A DNA stretch of 64,000 bases, taken from contig NZ_CP186693.1 in assembly GCF_049532985.1 (NCBI RefSeq), positions 5,704,001 to 5,768,000 on the forward strand, given 5' to 3'. Numbering within the stretch: the stretch's first letter is position 1; every line of letters starts with the position of its first letter. Shown piece after piece: positions 16,751 through 26,237 of this stretch. The notes under the pieces are model-generated. The model made no database searches, was not told where the DNA came from, and saw only the letters and a list, made by a program, of their open reading frames with translations. Source of the DNA: Promicromonospora sp049532985 (GTDB taxonomy: Bacteria; Actinomycetota; Actinomycetes; Actinomycetales; Cellulomonadaceae). A program made the position numbers and the translations under genes.

Positions 16751-19718
16751 CCGGCGGACCGGTCAGGGGCTCGAGCACCTGGCACAGCACCGGGCCGGCG
16801 CGACCGCACCAGGCGGCTCGGCCGGGCGGACCGCCCGTCCCGGCGAGCGGCACGGGTGCGCCCAGCACGACGTCGGCCGCGCGGTCGGTGCCCAGCAGCA
16901 CGAGCCTCGGCCCCACGCGGGCCGCCAGGCCGCCCACCGACGGGCCGTCGGCGGACAGCGCGAACGCGGCGCCGGAGCGCAGCGCCGCCGCCGGGAGCGT
17001 GCCGCGTACCTCCTCCGCGCCGTCCACGACGACGAGGGTGCGCGCGGCGCCCGCAGGGTCGGGCGACCCGCCGGACAGCATCTTCGCCAGGCCCCCGGCA
17101 TCGTCCGGCTCGTGGGTACCGCCGTAGCCGGGACAGTCGCGCAGCGCGGCGAGACCTGCGGCGTCACGGGTGACGGCGTGCACCGTCCAGCCCCGGTCCA
17201 GCGCGGCGAGCGCGACCGTGACGAGCGCCGTGGTGCGCCCCGAACGTGCCCGGCCGAGCACCGCCAGGTGCCCGTCGGCCGGATCCCAGACCACCGTCGT
17301 GCGGCGCTGGTGGTCCGGGTCGTCCCCGAGGGCGAGCACGAGGCCATGGCGATCGCGCCGGCTGCGGGGCGGGAGATCGGCGACGGTGGCCCGCCGTGGC
17401 AGTGCCGGGAGCCAGGGCGGGTCGCTCGGTCCCTGGCCCATGGTGGCCGCCGCCTGCCGGGCTGTGTCGACCACCAGCGTCGCGGAGTCCGGCGCGATCG
17501 CCCCGGGTGCTGTGCGGCTGCCCCCGACCGTGTGCCTGCCGGGGCCGTCGGGCCCGGCCAGGGGGCGGCTGGCACCGGCCGGGGCGCGGCGGACCAGCGG
17601 CATCTCGGGCGGGACCGCCGCGCCCGCGTGCGCGCACTGCAGCACCACGGGCGGCGCCGATCCCAGACGGAGCACCGCCCGGCCCGGGAACGTGGCGGGC
17701 AGATGGGCCGCGGCCGGGTCGTCGAGCACGTCACGCGACTCCAGCGGGTCGGTGACCCGGAGCGCGACCCGCGCGCTGACGTTGGCCCGGAGGTCCGGTC
17801 CCACGGCCCCGCCCGGTCGCTGGGTCGCGAGCACCAGGTGCACCCCGAGCGACCGCCCCTGGGCGGCGGCACGCAGGAGGGCGGGCAAGAACTCGGGCAG
17901 GTCGTCGGACAGGGCGCGGAACTCGTCGATCACCACCACGAGGCGGGGGAGCGTCCCACGCGGTAGCGCAGCGACGTCGGGCACACCGTGGGCGGCCAGG
18001 ATGCGCTCGCGGCGCCGCAGCTCGGCCCGCAGGCCGGCCAGGGCCCGCCCGGCGAGGCCGGGGTCGAGGTCCGTCACCTGGCCCACGACGTGCGGCAGGC
18101 CGGAACACGCCCCGAGGCTCGCGCCGCCCTTGAAGTCCACCAGCAGGAGGGCCAGGTCGGCGGGCGGCCGGGTCAGCGCGAGGCCGAGCACGAGCGTCTG
18201 GAGCAGCTCCGACTTGCCCGACCCCGTGGTGCCCGCGACGAGCAGGTGCGGTCCGTCCCGGACCAGGTCGAGGCGGACCGCCGTACCGCCGGCGCCGACA
18301 CCGAGCGGCACCGCCCAGCCGTGCGCACCGGCCCACCGCCTCGCGAGGGCGCTCGGGTCCGGCGTCCGGGGGAGGCCGTGCACCACGGCCAGAGGGACGA
18401 CCACGGGCAGGCCGTCGCCCGGCGCCAGAGGGGTTCGGCCGAGCCGGGCCGCTCCCGCGAGCAGCCGGGCCAGGTGCTCGGCCCAGTCGGCGCCGACCCC
18501 CACGAGGGGCACGGTCCGGGTCGCACCGTCCGGCCCGGTGATCCGGACCCGGCGGGCGTCGAGCACGCGCACGACGGCGCGGCAGCCCGCCGGGACGGTG
18601 CCGACCGACACGACGAGCTCGGGCCGGGATGCGGCGTCGACGAGCTCGGGCCGGGATGCGGCGTCGGCGGGCCCGGGCCGGGGTGCGGCGTCGGCGGGCC
18701 CGGCCGGGCCGTCCGTGACGAGCACCAGCGGGCCGCCGGGTGGTAGCCAGCGGATCCAGGACCAGCCCGGGGCGTGACCCCGCAGCAGCACCCGCGCCCC
18801 GCGGACGGCCAGGCGCGCGACGAGCGCGCGGGCGACGGCCCGTGCGGCGTCCGGGGGTCCGAGCACGGCGACCGTGCCGTCGTGCAGGAGTCGTTCCCAC
18901 GGGTCGTCGTGCGGTGCCGTCAGGAGGTGCGCGCCGGGCCCGGGTGCCATGTCGAGCGGACCGGTGGGCTGCGCCGCGCCGGGAGAGGTCACGGCCCAGG
19001 CCTGCCGGGCGGTGGCCCAGGCGCCCGGCGAGACGTGGAGTGCGGCGTGGGCGTAGGCGAGGAGCGCGGCGGGCCCCGGCAGCGGACCAGGACGGCCCGG
19101 AATGGCGGGCGGGGCGGCGCCGCGGCGTCGGGCCTGGCGGAGCTGGGGTACCGCCACAACCAGGCTGAGCAGCGAAAACGCCGCCAGGAGCGGCTGGCGC
19201 AGGGCAGCGGCGAGGCCGAGCGACGCCACCACGGGCAGCAGGGGATACAGCCACGGCACCCCGCCGTCCGCGGCGTCCGCCCGGGGCGTGAGCCAGGTGG
19301 CGGGACCGCCCGACCGGCGCACCACGGACCGACCGCCCCTCCGCCCCCAGGCACGCAGCGCGGCGAGCAGTCCCGGGGCACCGGTGACCGTCCCGGCGTC
19401 GGACCCGGTGACGCGGGCGACGAGCCAGGGTGAGCCGGCGCCGGTCAGAGGGCCCGCCGGGGGCGGGGCCTCCGGCGCGCCGGGGTGTTCCGTCCTGATG
19501 ACCGCACCGGGCAGCAGCGGACGCTCGCCCACGACCCGGTCGTCGGCCAGCCGCTCGCCGTCGACGGACAACGGGGCGTGCCGCAGCTCCGGGCGGCGGG
19601 TCAGGGCCGCGAGGTCTGCGCGCAGCTCGCCCAGCCGGGCGCCGGGGCGCAGCAGCACGTCCTCGCCGGGGTGGACGGTCACCCGCAGGGCGTCGGCGGG
19701 GGCCAGGGTTCGGGTCAT
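16698..19718 (-). CDS. FtsK/SpoIIIE-domain ATPase, EssC/EccC-like
   Basis: 1006-residue membrane ATPase of the family that powers type VII secretion. An N-terminal FHA/ubiquitin-like stretch (about 1-75), two membrane helices (about 150-190), a central linker, and a canonical FtsK/SpoIIIE domain with Walker A GTTGSGKSE (Lys502) and Walker B VVVIDEF (Asp598, Glu599) are visible. A second, degenerate P-loop GRARSGRTT lies near residue 820. N-terminal sensor plus two helices plus tandem ATPases resembles Firmicutes EssC. No WXG100, EccB, EccD or mycosin gene is nearby, so it is an orphan here. The linker near residues 355-385 carries a small tandem repeat around DAASRPELV. The ATG at 19718 has only a weak Shine-Dalgarno. 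Confidence 0.82.
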   Translation of the reverse strand: MTRTLAPADALRVTVHPGEDVLLRPGARLGELRADLAALTRRPELRHAPLSVDGERLADDRVVGERPLLPGAVIRTEHPGAPEAPPPAGPLTGAGSPWLVARVTGSDAGTVTGAPGLLAALRAWGRRGGRSVVRRSGGPATWLTPRADAADGGVPWLYPLLPVVASLGLAAALRQPLLAAFSLLSLVVAVPQLRQARRRGAAPPAIPGRPGPLPGPAALLAYAHAALHVSPGAWATARQAWAVTSPGAAQPTGPLDMAPGPGAHLLTAPHDDPWERLLHDGTVAVLGPPDAARAVARALVARLAVRGARVLLRGHAPGWSWIRWLPPGGPLVLVTDGPAGPADAAPRPGPADAASRPELVDAASRPELVVSVGTVPAGCRAVVRVLDARRVRITGPDGATRTVPLVGVGADWAEHLARLLAGAARLGRTPLAPGDGLPVVVPLAVVHGLPRTPDPSALARRWAGAHGWAVPLGVGAGGTAVRLDLVRDGPHLLVAGTTGSGKSELLQTLVLGLALTRPPADLALLLVDFKGGASLGACSGLPHVVGQVTDLDPGLAGRALAGLRAELRRRERILAAHGVPDVAALPRGTLPRLVVVIDEFRALSDDLPEFLPALLRAAAQGRSLGVHLVLATQRPGGAVGPDLRANVSARVALRVTDPLESRDVLDDPAAAHLPATFPGRAVLRLGSAPPVVLQCAHAGAAVPPEMPLVRRAPAGASRPLAGPDGPGRHTVGGSRTAPGAIAPDSATLVVDTARQAAATMGQGPSDPPWLPALPRRATVADLPPRSRRDRHGLVLALGDDPDHQRRTTVVWDPADGHLAVLGRARSGRTTALVTVALAALDRGWTVHAVTRDAAGLAALRDCPGYGGTHEPDDAGGLAKMLSGGSPDPAGAARTLVVVDGAEEVRGTLPAAALRSGAAFALSADGPSVGGLAARVGPRLVLLGTDRAADVVLGAPVPLAGTGGPPGRAAWCGRAGPVLCQVLEPLTGPPVSRRSRSPTSPRPRTAS

Positions 19719-20144
19719 GTCGTCCAGCCTCGCGCGGTGCGTCGCGGTGCCCCGGACGAGGTGGGGAGACCTGTGCACGACCCCGGTTTCCACAGGGGTC
19801 TCGTCGCGCTCGCTACGGCACAACCCCTGGGTGAGTGCCCCTACCCGGGGCCGACGAGGCGTACGACCAGGGGATGACGCGATGGGTGAAGGATCAGGCC
19901 GACGCCCGATGTACCCGGTGCCGGCGTCTCCGTAGGTTCAGTGGTGCCGGCCGTACCGGGGTCCACCCGGGAAGGCCGGACCACTTCCGGCCGGCGGCCG
20001 GGGCACGGTGCCCCGGCCGCCGCACCCGGCGCGAGCCGCCACCGGCGGTCCGCTGCCGCGGCCGGCCGTGCGCGGCGAGCGCGAACGGCCGGCAGCACCC
20101 CGCAGCGACGATCCGTCCCGCAGGAACGAACCGAGGAGAATCAC
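19719..20144. other. 426-bp intergenic region upstream of the ABC operon
   Basis: No convincing gene. It separates the divergent FtsK-like and ABC-ATPase genes and should hold both promoters, none clearly assignable. The notable element is a palindrome at 19992-20022 with 15-bp arms and almost no loop, 123 nt before the ABC start. Short open frames here, such as 19882-19932, lack ribosome sites and are not called. Confidence 0.5.
19992..20022. repeat. Long GC palindrome in the ABC operon leader
   Basis: Perfect inverted repeat, 15-bp arms (GGCGGCCGGGGCAC core) around a single central base. It could be an attenuator, an mRNA stabiliser or a DNA-binding site. No plus-strand gene ends upstream, so it is not a simple terminator for that strand. 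Confidence 0.5.
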
Positions 20145-20960
20145 GTGGACACCACTGTGTACGTCCCGGCCGGTCACCCGGCCCCGGCCCCGGGCGGTGC
20201 CGCCCGTGCCGTGCGGGCCCGTTCCCTGACCAAGACCTACGGCCGTGGCCAGGCCGTGGTCCAGGCCCTGGACGGCGTGGACGTCGACTTCGAACAAGGC
20301 CGCTTCACCGCGATCATGGGCCCCTCCGGATCCGGCAAGTCCACCCTCATGCACCTGCTGGCCGGACTCGACTCCGCCACCAGCGGACACGCCTACCTCG
20401 GCACCACCGACATCACCACCCTCAACGACAAAGCCCTCACCCACCTGCGCCGCGACCGCATCGGCTTCGTCTTCCAGCAGTTCAACCTCCTACCCATGTT
20501 CACCGCCGAACAGAACATCACCCTCCCGGTCGAGCTCGCCGGCGGCCGCATCGACCACACCTGGCTGACCACCCTCGTGGACACCCTCGGCCTGACCGGA
20601 CGCCTGACCCACCGCCCCGGAGAGCTCTCCGGCGGACAACAGCAACGCGTCGCCATCGCCCGCGCCCTGATCGCCCAGCCCGACGTCGTCTTCGCCGACG
20701 AACCCACCGGCAACCTCGACTCCCGCTCCGGCGCCGAGGTCCTGTCCTTCCTGCGCCGCTCCGTGCGCGAGCTGGGCCGCACCATCATCATGGTCACCCA
20801 CGACCCCTCCGCCGCCGCCTACGCCGACCGCGTCGTCCTGATCGCCGACGGACGCATCGCCGGCGACATCACCGACCCCACCCCCGAATCCGCCATGGCC
20901 GGCCTCGACGCCCTGCGCACCCTCGAACCCGCCATCACCACCACCCGAACGGGCGCGTGA
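20145..20960 (+). CDS. ABC transporter ATPase, MacB/LolD type
   Basis: 271-residue ATPase for the two FtsX-type permeases encoded downstream. Walker A GPSGSGKST (Lys65), signature LSGGQQQR (Ser162) and Walker B VVFADEPTGNLD (Asp185, Glu186) are intact, with the QQFNLLP Q-loop typical of lipoprotein or antimicrobial-peptide exporters. The GTG at 20145 follows GAGGAG; the stop overlaps the next ATG as TGATG, so translation is coupled. From about 20290 to 21030 codon use differs from flanking genes (GGA glycine, almost exclusively C-ending codons), which hints that this gene was acquired or replaced separately from the permeases. The substrate is unknown. Confidence 0.93.
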   Translation: MDTTVYVPAGHPAPAPGGAARAVRARSLTKTYGRGQAVVQALDGVDVDFEQGRFTAIMGPSGSGKSTLMHLLAGLDSATSGHAYLGTTDITTLNDKALTHLRRDRIGFVFQQFNLLPMFTAEQNITLPVELAGGRIDHTWLTTLVDTLGLTGRLTHRPGELSGGQQQRVAIARALIAQPDVVFADEPTGNLDSRSGAEVLSFLRRSVRELGRTIIMVTHDPSAAAYADRVVLIADGRIAGDITDPTPESAMAGLDALRTLEPAITTTRTGA

Positions 20961-23596
20961 TGACCACCCCCACCACCCCCACCACCCGCTACCCCACCGC
21001 ACGCCTCACCCTCGCCCAGATGCGCCGCAGCACCGGACGCCTGATGTCCGCGGGGGTGGCGATCACGATCGGCACCGCCTTCGTCGCGGCCACGCTGCTG
21101 GTCGGCAACGTCATCACGGGCACCACCTACGACCAGGTCGCGGCCCAGTACGCCGACTCCGACCTCGTCGTGTCCGACGACTCCGGCAGCCTCACGCCTG
21201 ACGACGTCGACGCCGCGCGCGCCGTCGCGGGCGTCGCGGCGGCCGACGCGGTCCGGTCCGCCTTCACGGAGCTCAACCACGGCGGCCGGTCGATCTACCA
21301 GTCGCTCGTGGCCCAGCCCTCCGACCCGCGGCTCTCGCCGCTGGAGCTCGCGGACGGCGCGTGGCCGGCGGCCACGGCCGACATCGCCCTGCCGGTGGAC
21401 GCCGCCGAACGCCTCGGCCTCGCCGTGGGCGACACCGTCTCCTCCACCCGCTGGGTCACCGACGACGAGTCGACCACAGCGCAGGACGGCACCGAGTACC
21501 ACGACAGCCGTGAGGTCACGCAGGAGCTGACGGTCTCCGGCCTCGTCGACGACCCCCACCAGGCCTACGCGCTGAGCGGCGGGATGGGTGTCATCACCCC
21601 CGCGGCCATGGACCAGCGTCTCGCCGACGAGCTGGAGCCCGGAGCGACCGAGGCGTACCCGGCGATCGTCGTCGCGCTCGACGAGCCCGGCGACCGGGCC
21701 GCGCTCGAGGCGGCCCGCGACGCGCTGGCCGCGGCCGTGCCGGCGGCCGGCGACGTCATGACGACGCAGGAGTACGCCGAGGACGCCGTCGCGGGCATGT
21801 CGGGCGGCCAGAACATCGTCTTCCTCGTGTTCGTGCTGGCCTTCGCGGGTGTCGCCCTCGTGGTCGCGGGACTCGTCATCGCCAACACGTTCCAGGTGCT
21901 GGTCGCGCAGCGGTCCCGCACCCTGGCGCTGCTGCGCTGCATCGGGGCCGGCACCGGTCAGCTCTACCGCAGCGTGCTCCTGGAGGCCGTGCTCCTCGGT
22001 GTCCTGGCCTCGCTGGCCGGAGTGCTGCTCGGGAGCCTGCTGGTCCAGGCCGGGCTGCTGGTCGCGCCGTCGTTCGACCTCGGCGTGCCGCTGCCGGAGA
22101 CCATCACCCCGAGCGCGTCCGTCGTGCTCCTGCCGCTCGCCGTGGGCGTGCTCGTGACCCTGGTCGCGGCGCTCACCCCGGCGCGGGCCGCCGCCCAGGT
22201 CGCCCCGCTCGCCGCGCTGCGCCCGTCGGACGCGCCGTCGCTGCGCGGCGCCGGCCGGTTCCGGGCGGTGGTGTCCGGGCTCGCCACGTTCGGCGGGCTC
22301 GCCGTCCTGGCCGGCGGCGTGGCCCTCGGCGCGGCCGGCCGCGCCGACATCGGCGTGCTCGCGGCCGTGCTGGGCGGCTCCGTGTCGCTGATCGGCGTCA
22401 TCGTCGGTGCGGTGTTCTGGCTGCCCCGGGTCGCCGGCGGCATCGGCCGCCTCGTCGCCTCGGCCGGGCCCGCCGCCCGGCTCGCGGCGGCCAACACCCA
22501 GCGCAACCCGCGCCGGACGGCGGCGACGGCCACCGCGCTGCTGATCGGGGTCACGCTGGTCTCGATGATGACCACGGGCGCCGCGAGCGCCCGCGTCACC
22601 ATGGACGACGAGCTCGACGCGCAGTACCCCGTCGACCTCCAGGTCGCAGCCACGTCCAGCGACGACGCCGGGAACCCCGCCGTCCTGCCCGGTGCCGTGA
22701 CCGACGCCGTCGAGGGCGTGGCCGGCCTGCGCGCCGTGGCCGAGGTGACCACGCTCGTCGCCGACGTCGCCGGTGACACCGGGTCCTCCGTGCTGCCGGT
22801 CGTCGCCGCGACCCCCGAGGCGTTGTCGTCGGTGCTGAGCACGCCGGACGCCGTCGCCCCGCTGCGGGGCGGCACGCTGCTGCTGCCCGAGCAGGTGGCC
22901 GAGGACTACGGTCTGGCGGGCCGCGACACGATCACGCTCACGGGCCCGGCCGGCGAGGTGACCCTGGACGTGGTCGGCAGCGACCTGCGGACCCGACAGG
23001 CGTACCTGACGCCGCTCGACCTCGCCGGGTTCACGCCGGACGTGGGCGCGAACGCCCTATGGGCGGCCGTGGCCGAGGGCAACGACCCCGTCGACGCCCT
23101 CGCGGACGTGCAGGACGCCGTCGCCGCGACCGAGGAGCCCGTGGAGGTGACCGGCGCCGCCGTCGAACGGCAGTCGTTCCAGCAGGTGATCGACGTGATC
23201 CTGGGCGTCGTGGTGGGGCTGCTCGCCGTGGCCGTGGTGATCGCGCTGATCGGTGTGGCCAACACGTTGTCGCTGTCCGTGATCGAGCGCACGCGGGAGA
23301 ACGCGATGCTCCGCGCGATCGGGCTGTCGAAGGGGCAGCTGCGGGCGACGCTCGCGGTCGAGGGGATGCTCATCGCCGGTGTGGGTGCCGTGCTGGGCGT
23401 CCTGCTGGGCCTGGTCTACGGGTGGGCGGGCGCCACGGCGGCCCTGGGCAGCCTCGGCGAGGTGCCGGTCGTGGTGCCGTGGGCCGAGGTGGCGGTGATG
23501 CTCGGCGTCGCTCTCGTCGCGGGCCTGATCGCCTCGGTGGTACCGGCTCGCGCGGCGGTCCGTACCCGCCCCGTCGCGGCGCTGGCGGCGGAGTAG
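20960..23596 (+). CDS. FtsX-type ABC transporter permease, copy 1
   Basis: 878-residue membrane protein with an N-terminal helix, a large extracytoplasmic domain, and two FtsX modules (about 265-385 and 745-870), each of three or four helices. The second ends in the common motif VIERTRENAMLRAIGLSKGQ. Long permeases of this shape act mechanically in lipoprotein export, antibiotic efflux or cell-wall hydrolase control. It is the first of a tandem pair; the next gene encodes a homologue of nearly equal length, with stretches such as GVTLVSMMTTGAASARVTMD identical in both. Its ATG overlaps the ATPase stop. Confidence 0.9.
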   Translation: MTTPTTPTTRYPTARLTLAQMRRSTGRLMSAGVAITIGTAFVAATLLVGNVITGTTYDQVAAQYADSDLVVSDDSGSLTPDDVDAARAVAGVAAADAVRSAFTELNHGGRSIYQSLVAQPSDPRLSPLELADGAWPAATADIALPVDAAERLGLAVGDTVSSTRWVTDDESTTAQDGTEYHDSREVTQELTVSGLVDDPHQAYALSGGMGVITPAAMDQRLADELEPGATEAYPAIVVALDEPGDRAALEAARDALAAAVPAAGDVMTTQEYAEDAVAGMSGGQNIVFLVFVLAFAGVALVVAGLVIANTFQVLVAQRSRTLALLRCIGAGTGQLYRSVLLEAVLLGVLASLAGVLLGSLLVQAGLLVAPSFDLGVPLPETITPSASVVLLPLAVGVLVTLVAALTPARAAAQVAPLAALRPSDAPSLRGAGRFRAVVSGLATFGGLAVLAGGVALGAAGRADIGVLAAVLGGSVSLIGVIVGAVFWLPRVAGGIGRLVASAGPAARLAAANTQRNPRRTAATATALLIGVTLVSMMTTGAASARVTMDDELDAQYPVDLQVAATSSDDAGNPAVLPGAVTDAVEGVAGLRAVAEVTTLVADVAGDTGSSVLPVVAATPEALSSVLSTPDAVAPLRGGTLLLPEQVAEDYGLAGRDTITLTGPAGEVTLDVVGSDLRTRQAYLTPLDLAGFTPDVGANALWAAVAEGNDPVDALADVQDAVAATEEPVEVTGAAVERQSFQQVIDVILGVVVGLLAVAVVIALIGVANTLSLSVIERTRENAMLRAIGLSKGQLRATLAVEGMLIAGVGAVLGVLLGLVYGWAGATAALGSLGEVPVVVPWAEVAVMLGVALVAGLIASVVPARAAVRTRPVAALAAE

Positions 23597-23603
23597 GCCG
23601 ACC

Positions 23604-26207
23604 ATGGCCACCGGCACGGCCACCTCTCCGTCCGTCCGCCTCGCCCTCGGGCAGATGCGCCGCAGCGTGGGCCGCCTGGCCGCCGCGGGCACCGCCGTCG
23701 TCATCGGCACCGCGTTCGTGACCGCCACGCTGCTGGCGGGCGGGATCATCACCCGCACCACGTACGAGCAGGTGGCCGCGCAGTACGCCGACGCCGACCT
23801 CGTCGTCTTCGACAGCGCCGGCACCCTGACGCGGGCCGACGTCGAGGCGGTGCGGGCGGTCGACGGCGTGGCGGCGGCGGACGGGCTGCGCGGTACCTAC
23901 GCGGAGCTCAACCACGACGGGCGGACGGTGTACCAGTCGTTGCTGGCGGCGCCGTCCGACCCGCGGCTCTCGCCGCTCGTGCTCGCCCGCGGGACGTGGC
24001 CTGACCGGGCGGACCGCATCGCGCTGCCCGTGGACGTCGCGCGGCTCTTCGGCGTCGGCGTCGGTGACACGGTCGCCTCGACCCGCTGGCTGCCGGGCGC
24101 GAAGCCGGCCATGGACGAGAACGGTCCGGAGCACGACGGCGGCCGGGCGGGTGCCGAGCGGCTGACGGTGTCCGGCCTGGTGGAGGACCCGCTGCGGGCC
24201 TACGCGGCGAGCGGCGGTGTCGCCGTCGTCTCGCCGGCCGCGCTGGAGCGGAGGCTCGCGGGCGAGGCGGGCGGGACGGTGCCGGGCCTGCGGACCGTGG
24301 TGGTCGCCCTCGCCGAGCCGGCCGGGGCAGCGGCCGTCGCGGCCGCGCGGGACGCGCTCGCGGCGGCGGTGCCGTCGGCGACCGGCGTGACCACGCCCGA
24401 GGCCTATGCCGAGGACGTGGTCGCGCGGATCTCGGACGGTCAGAACATCATCTTCCTCGTCTTCGTCCTGGCGCTGGCGGGCGTGTCCCTCGTGGTCTCG
24501 GGCCTGGTCATCGCCAACACGTTCCAGGTGCTGGTCGCCCAGCGTGCGCGGACCCTGGCGCTGCTGCGGTGCGTCGGCGCGAGCACCGGCCAGGTCTACC
24601 GCACCGTGCTGCTGGAGGCGGCGGTGGTCGGCGTCGTCGCATCGGTCGTGGGGCTGGCCGCCGGGACCCTGTTCGTCCAGGCGGGTCTGCTGGTCGCGCC
24701 GGCCTTCGACCTCGGCGTGGCGCTGCCCCGGACGATCTCCCTGAGCGCGCCCGTGCTGCTCCTGCCGTTCGCCGTGGGCCTGCTGGTCACCCTCCTGGCG
24801 GCGCTGGCGCCCGCGCGCGCCGCCTCCCGGGTGGCCCCGCTCGCGGCGCTGTCCCCGGACGTCCGGCCCGACCCCCGCGGGGTCGGCCGCGCCCGGTCGG
24901 CGTTCGCGGGGACCGCGGGCGTGGGCGGGCTGGCGCTGCTGGTCGCCGGGGTCGCCCTCGGGATGTCGGGCCGGATCGACGTCGGGCTGTTCGCCGCGGT
25001 GCTCGGCGGTTCCATGTCGCTCGTGGGCGTCGTCGCGGGCTCGGTCTTCTGGCTGCCGCGGGTCGCGGCCGGGCTCGGCCGCCTGGTGGACGTCGCCGGG
25101 CCTGCGGCCCGCCTGGCCTCGGCCAACGCGCTGCGCAACCCGCGTCGCACGGCGGCGACCTCCACCGCGCTGCTCGTCGGCGTCACCCTGGTCTCGATGA
25201 TGACCACGGGCGCCGCGAGTGCCCGCGTCACCATGGACCACCAGCTCGACTCGCGGTTCCCGGTCGACCTCCAGGTCGCGGGCATGACGCCGGCCCTCGG
25301 CGTGGGCGCGCCGGTGCGGACCGCCCTGGACGGCGTCGACGGCGTGCGGTCCACGGCCGAGGTCACCACCCTGTCCGCCCGGCGGGCCGACGGCGGGGCG
25401 CGCGTCCCGGTCGCCGCCGTCGACCCGGAGGCGCTGCGGTCGGTGCTGAACACGCCGGGCGACGCCACCCGGCTCCGGCCCGGTGTCGTCGTGGTGCCGG
25501 AGCGGGTCGCGACCGCGCACGGGCTGCAGGGCCGGGACACCCTGACGCTGAAGGGAGGCGCGGGCACGGTGACGCTGGACGTCGTGCACACCGGCACGCT
25601 CTCGGACCGGGCCTACCTGACGCCGCAGGACCTCGCGGCCTTCGCCCCGGGCCGGGCCGCCGACCAGGTCTGGGCCGGCGTCGACGACGACCACGACGCC
25701 GCCGCGGTGGTCGCGGCGGCGCAGCGGGCGGTCTCCGCCACGGGCGAGGCGGTGTCCGTGACCGGGATCGTCGCGGAGCGGGACTCCTACCAGCGGATCG
25801 TCGACGTGATCCTCGGGATCGTGGTGGGGCTGCTCGCCGTGGCCGTGGTGATCGCGCTGATCGGCGTGGCCAACACGCTGTCGCTGTCCGTCGTGGAGCG
25901 CACGCGGGAGAACGCCGTGCTGCGGGCGATCGGGCTGTCCAAGGCGCAGCTGCGGGCCACCCTCGCCATCGAGGGCATGGTGATCTCCGGGTTGGGTGCC
26001 GTGCTCGGCATCGTGCTGGGCCTGGTCTACGGGTGGGCGGGCGCCGCGACCGCGCTGTCGACGCTGGGCGAGGTGCCGTTGGTGGTCCCGTGGCCGGCCG
26101 TCGGCACGGTCGCCGTGACCGCGCTGGTGGCAGGCCTGGTCGCGTCGGTGGCCCCGGCCCGCGCGGCCACCCGCACGGCGCCGGTCACGGCGCTGTCGGC
26201 CCGCTGA
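23604..26207 (+). CDS. FtsX-type ABC transporter permease, copy 2
   Basis: 867-residue paralogue of the preceding permease, starting 7 nt after its stop, with GGAG overlapping the upstream gene end. Same architecture: helix 1, extracytoplasmic domain, FtsX modules at about 260-380 and 735-860, with VVERTRENAVLRAIGLSKAQ. At DNA level the segments encoding the final FtsX module share uninterrupted identity of roughly 40 nt, more than elsewhere, suggesting recent duplication or gene conversion. The pair may form a heterodimer with one ATPase dimer. The gene is followed by the minisatellite and a convergent two-component system. Confidence 0.9.
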   Translation: MATGTATSPSVRLALGQMRRSVGRLAAAGTAVVIGTAFVTATLLAGGIITRTTYEQVAAQYADADLVVFDSAGTLTRADVEAVRAVDGVAAADGLRGTYAELNHDGRTVYQSLLAAPSDPRLSPLVLARGTWPDRADRIALPVDVARLFGVGVGDTVASTRWLPGAKPAMDENGPEHDGGRAGAERLTVSGLVEDPLRAYAASGGVAVVSPAALERRLAGEAGGTVPGLRTVVVALAEPAGAAAVAAARDALAAAVPSATGVTTPEAYAEDVVARISDGQNIIFLVFVLALAGVSLVVSGLVIANTFQVLVAQRARTLALLRCVGASTGQVYRTVLLEAAVVGVVASVVGLAAGTLFVQAGLLVAPAFDLGVALPRTISLSAPVLLLPFAVGLLVTLLAALAPARAASRVAPLAALSPDVRPDPRGVGRARSAFAGTAGVGGLALLVAGVALGMSGRIDVGLFAAVLGGSMSLVGVVAGSVFWLPRVAAGLGRLVDVAGPAARLASANALRNPRRTAATSTALLVGVTLVSMMTTGAASARVTMDHQLDSRFPVDLQVAGMTPALGVGAPVRTALDGVDGVRSTAEVTTLSARRADGGARVPVAAVDPEALRSVLNTPGDATRLRPGVVVVPERVATAHGLQGRDTLTLKGGAGTVTLDVVHTGTLSDRAYLTPQDLAAFAPGRAADQVWAGVDDDHDAAAVVAAAQRAVSATGEAVSVTGIVAERDSYQRIVDVILGIVVGLLAVAVVIALIGVANTLSLSVVERTRENAVLRAIGLSKAQLRATLAIEGMVISGLGAVLGIVLGLVYGWAGAATALSTLGEVPLVVPWPAVGTVAVTALVAGLVASVAPARAATRTAPVTALSAR

Positions 26208-26237
26208 GGGGTGGCCGCCCGGGAGCTGCGCCTCGGG

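Noticed and set aside
16698..19718. Complete type VII secretion locus
   Set aside because: Only the ATPase is present; no WXG100, EccB, EccD, EccE or mycosin-like gene lies in the window.
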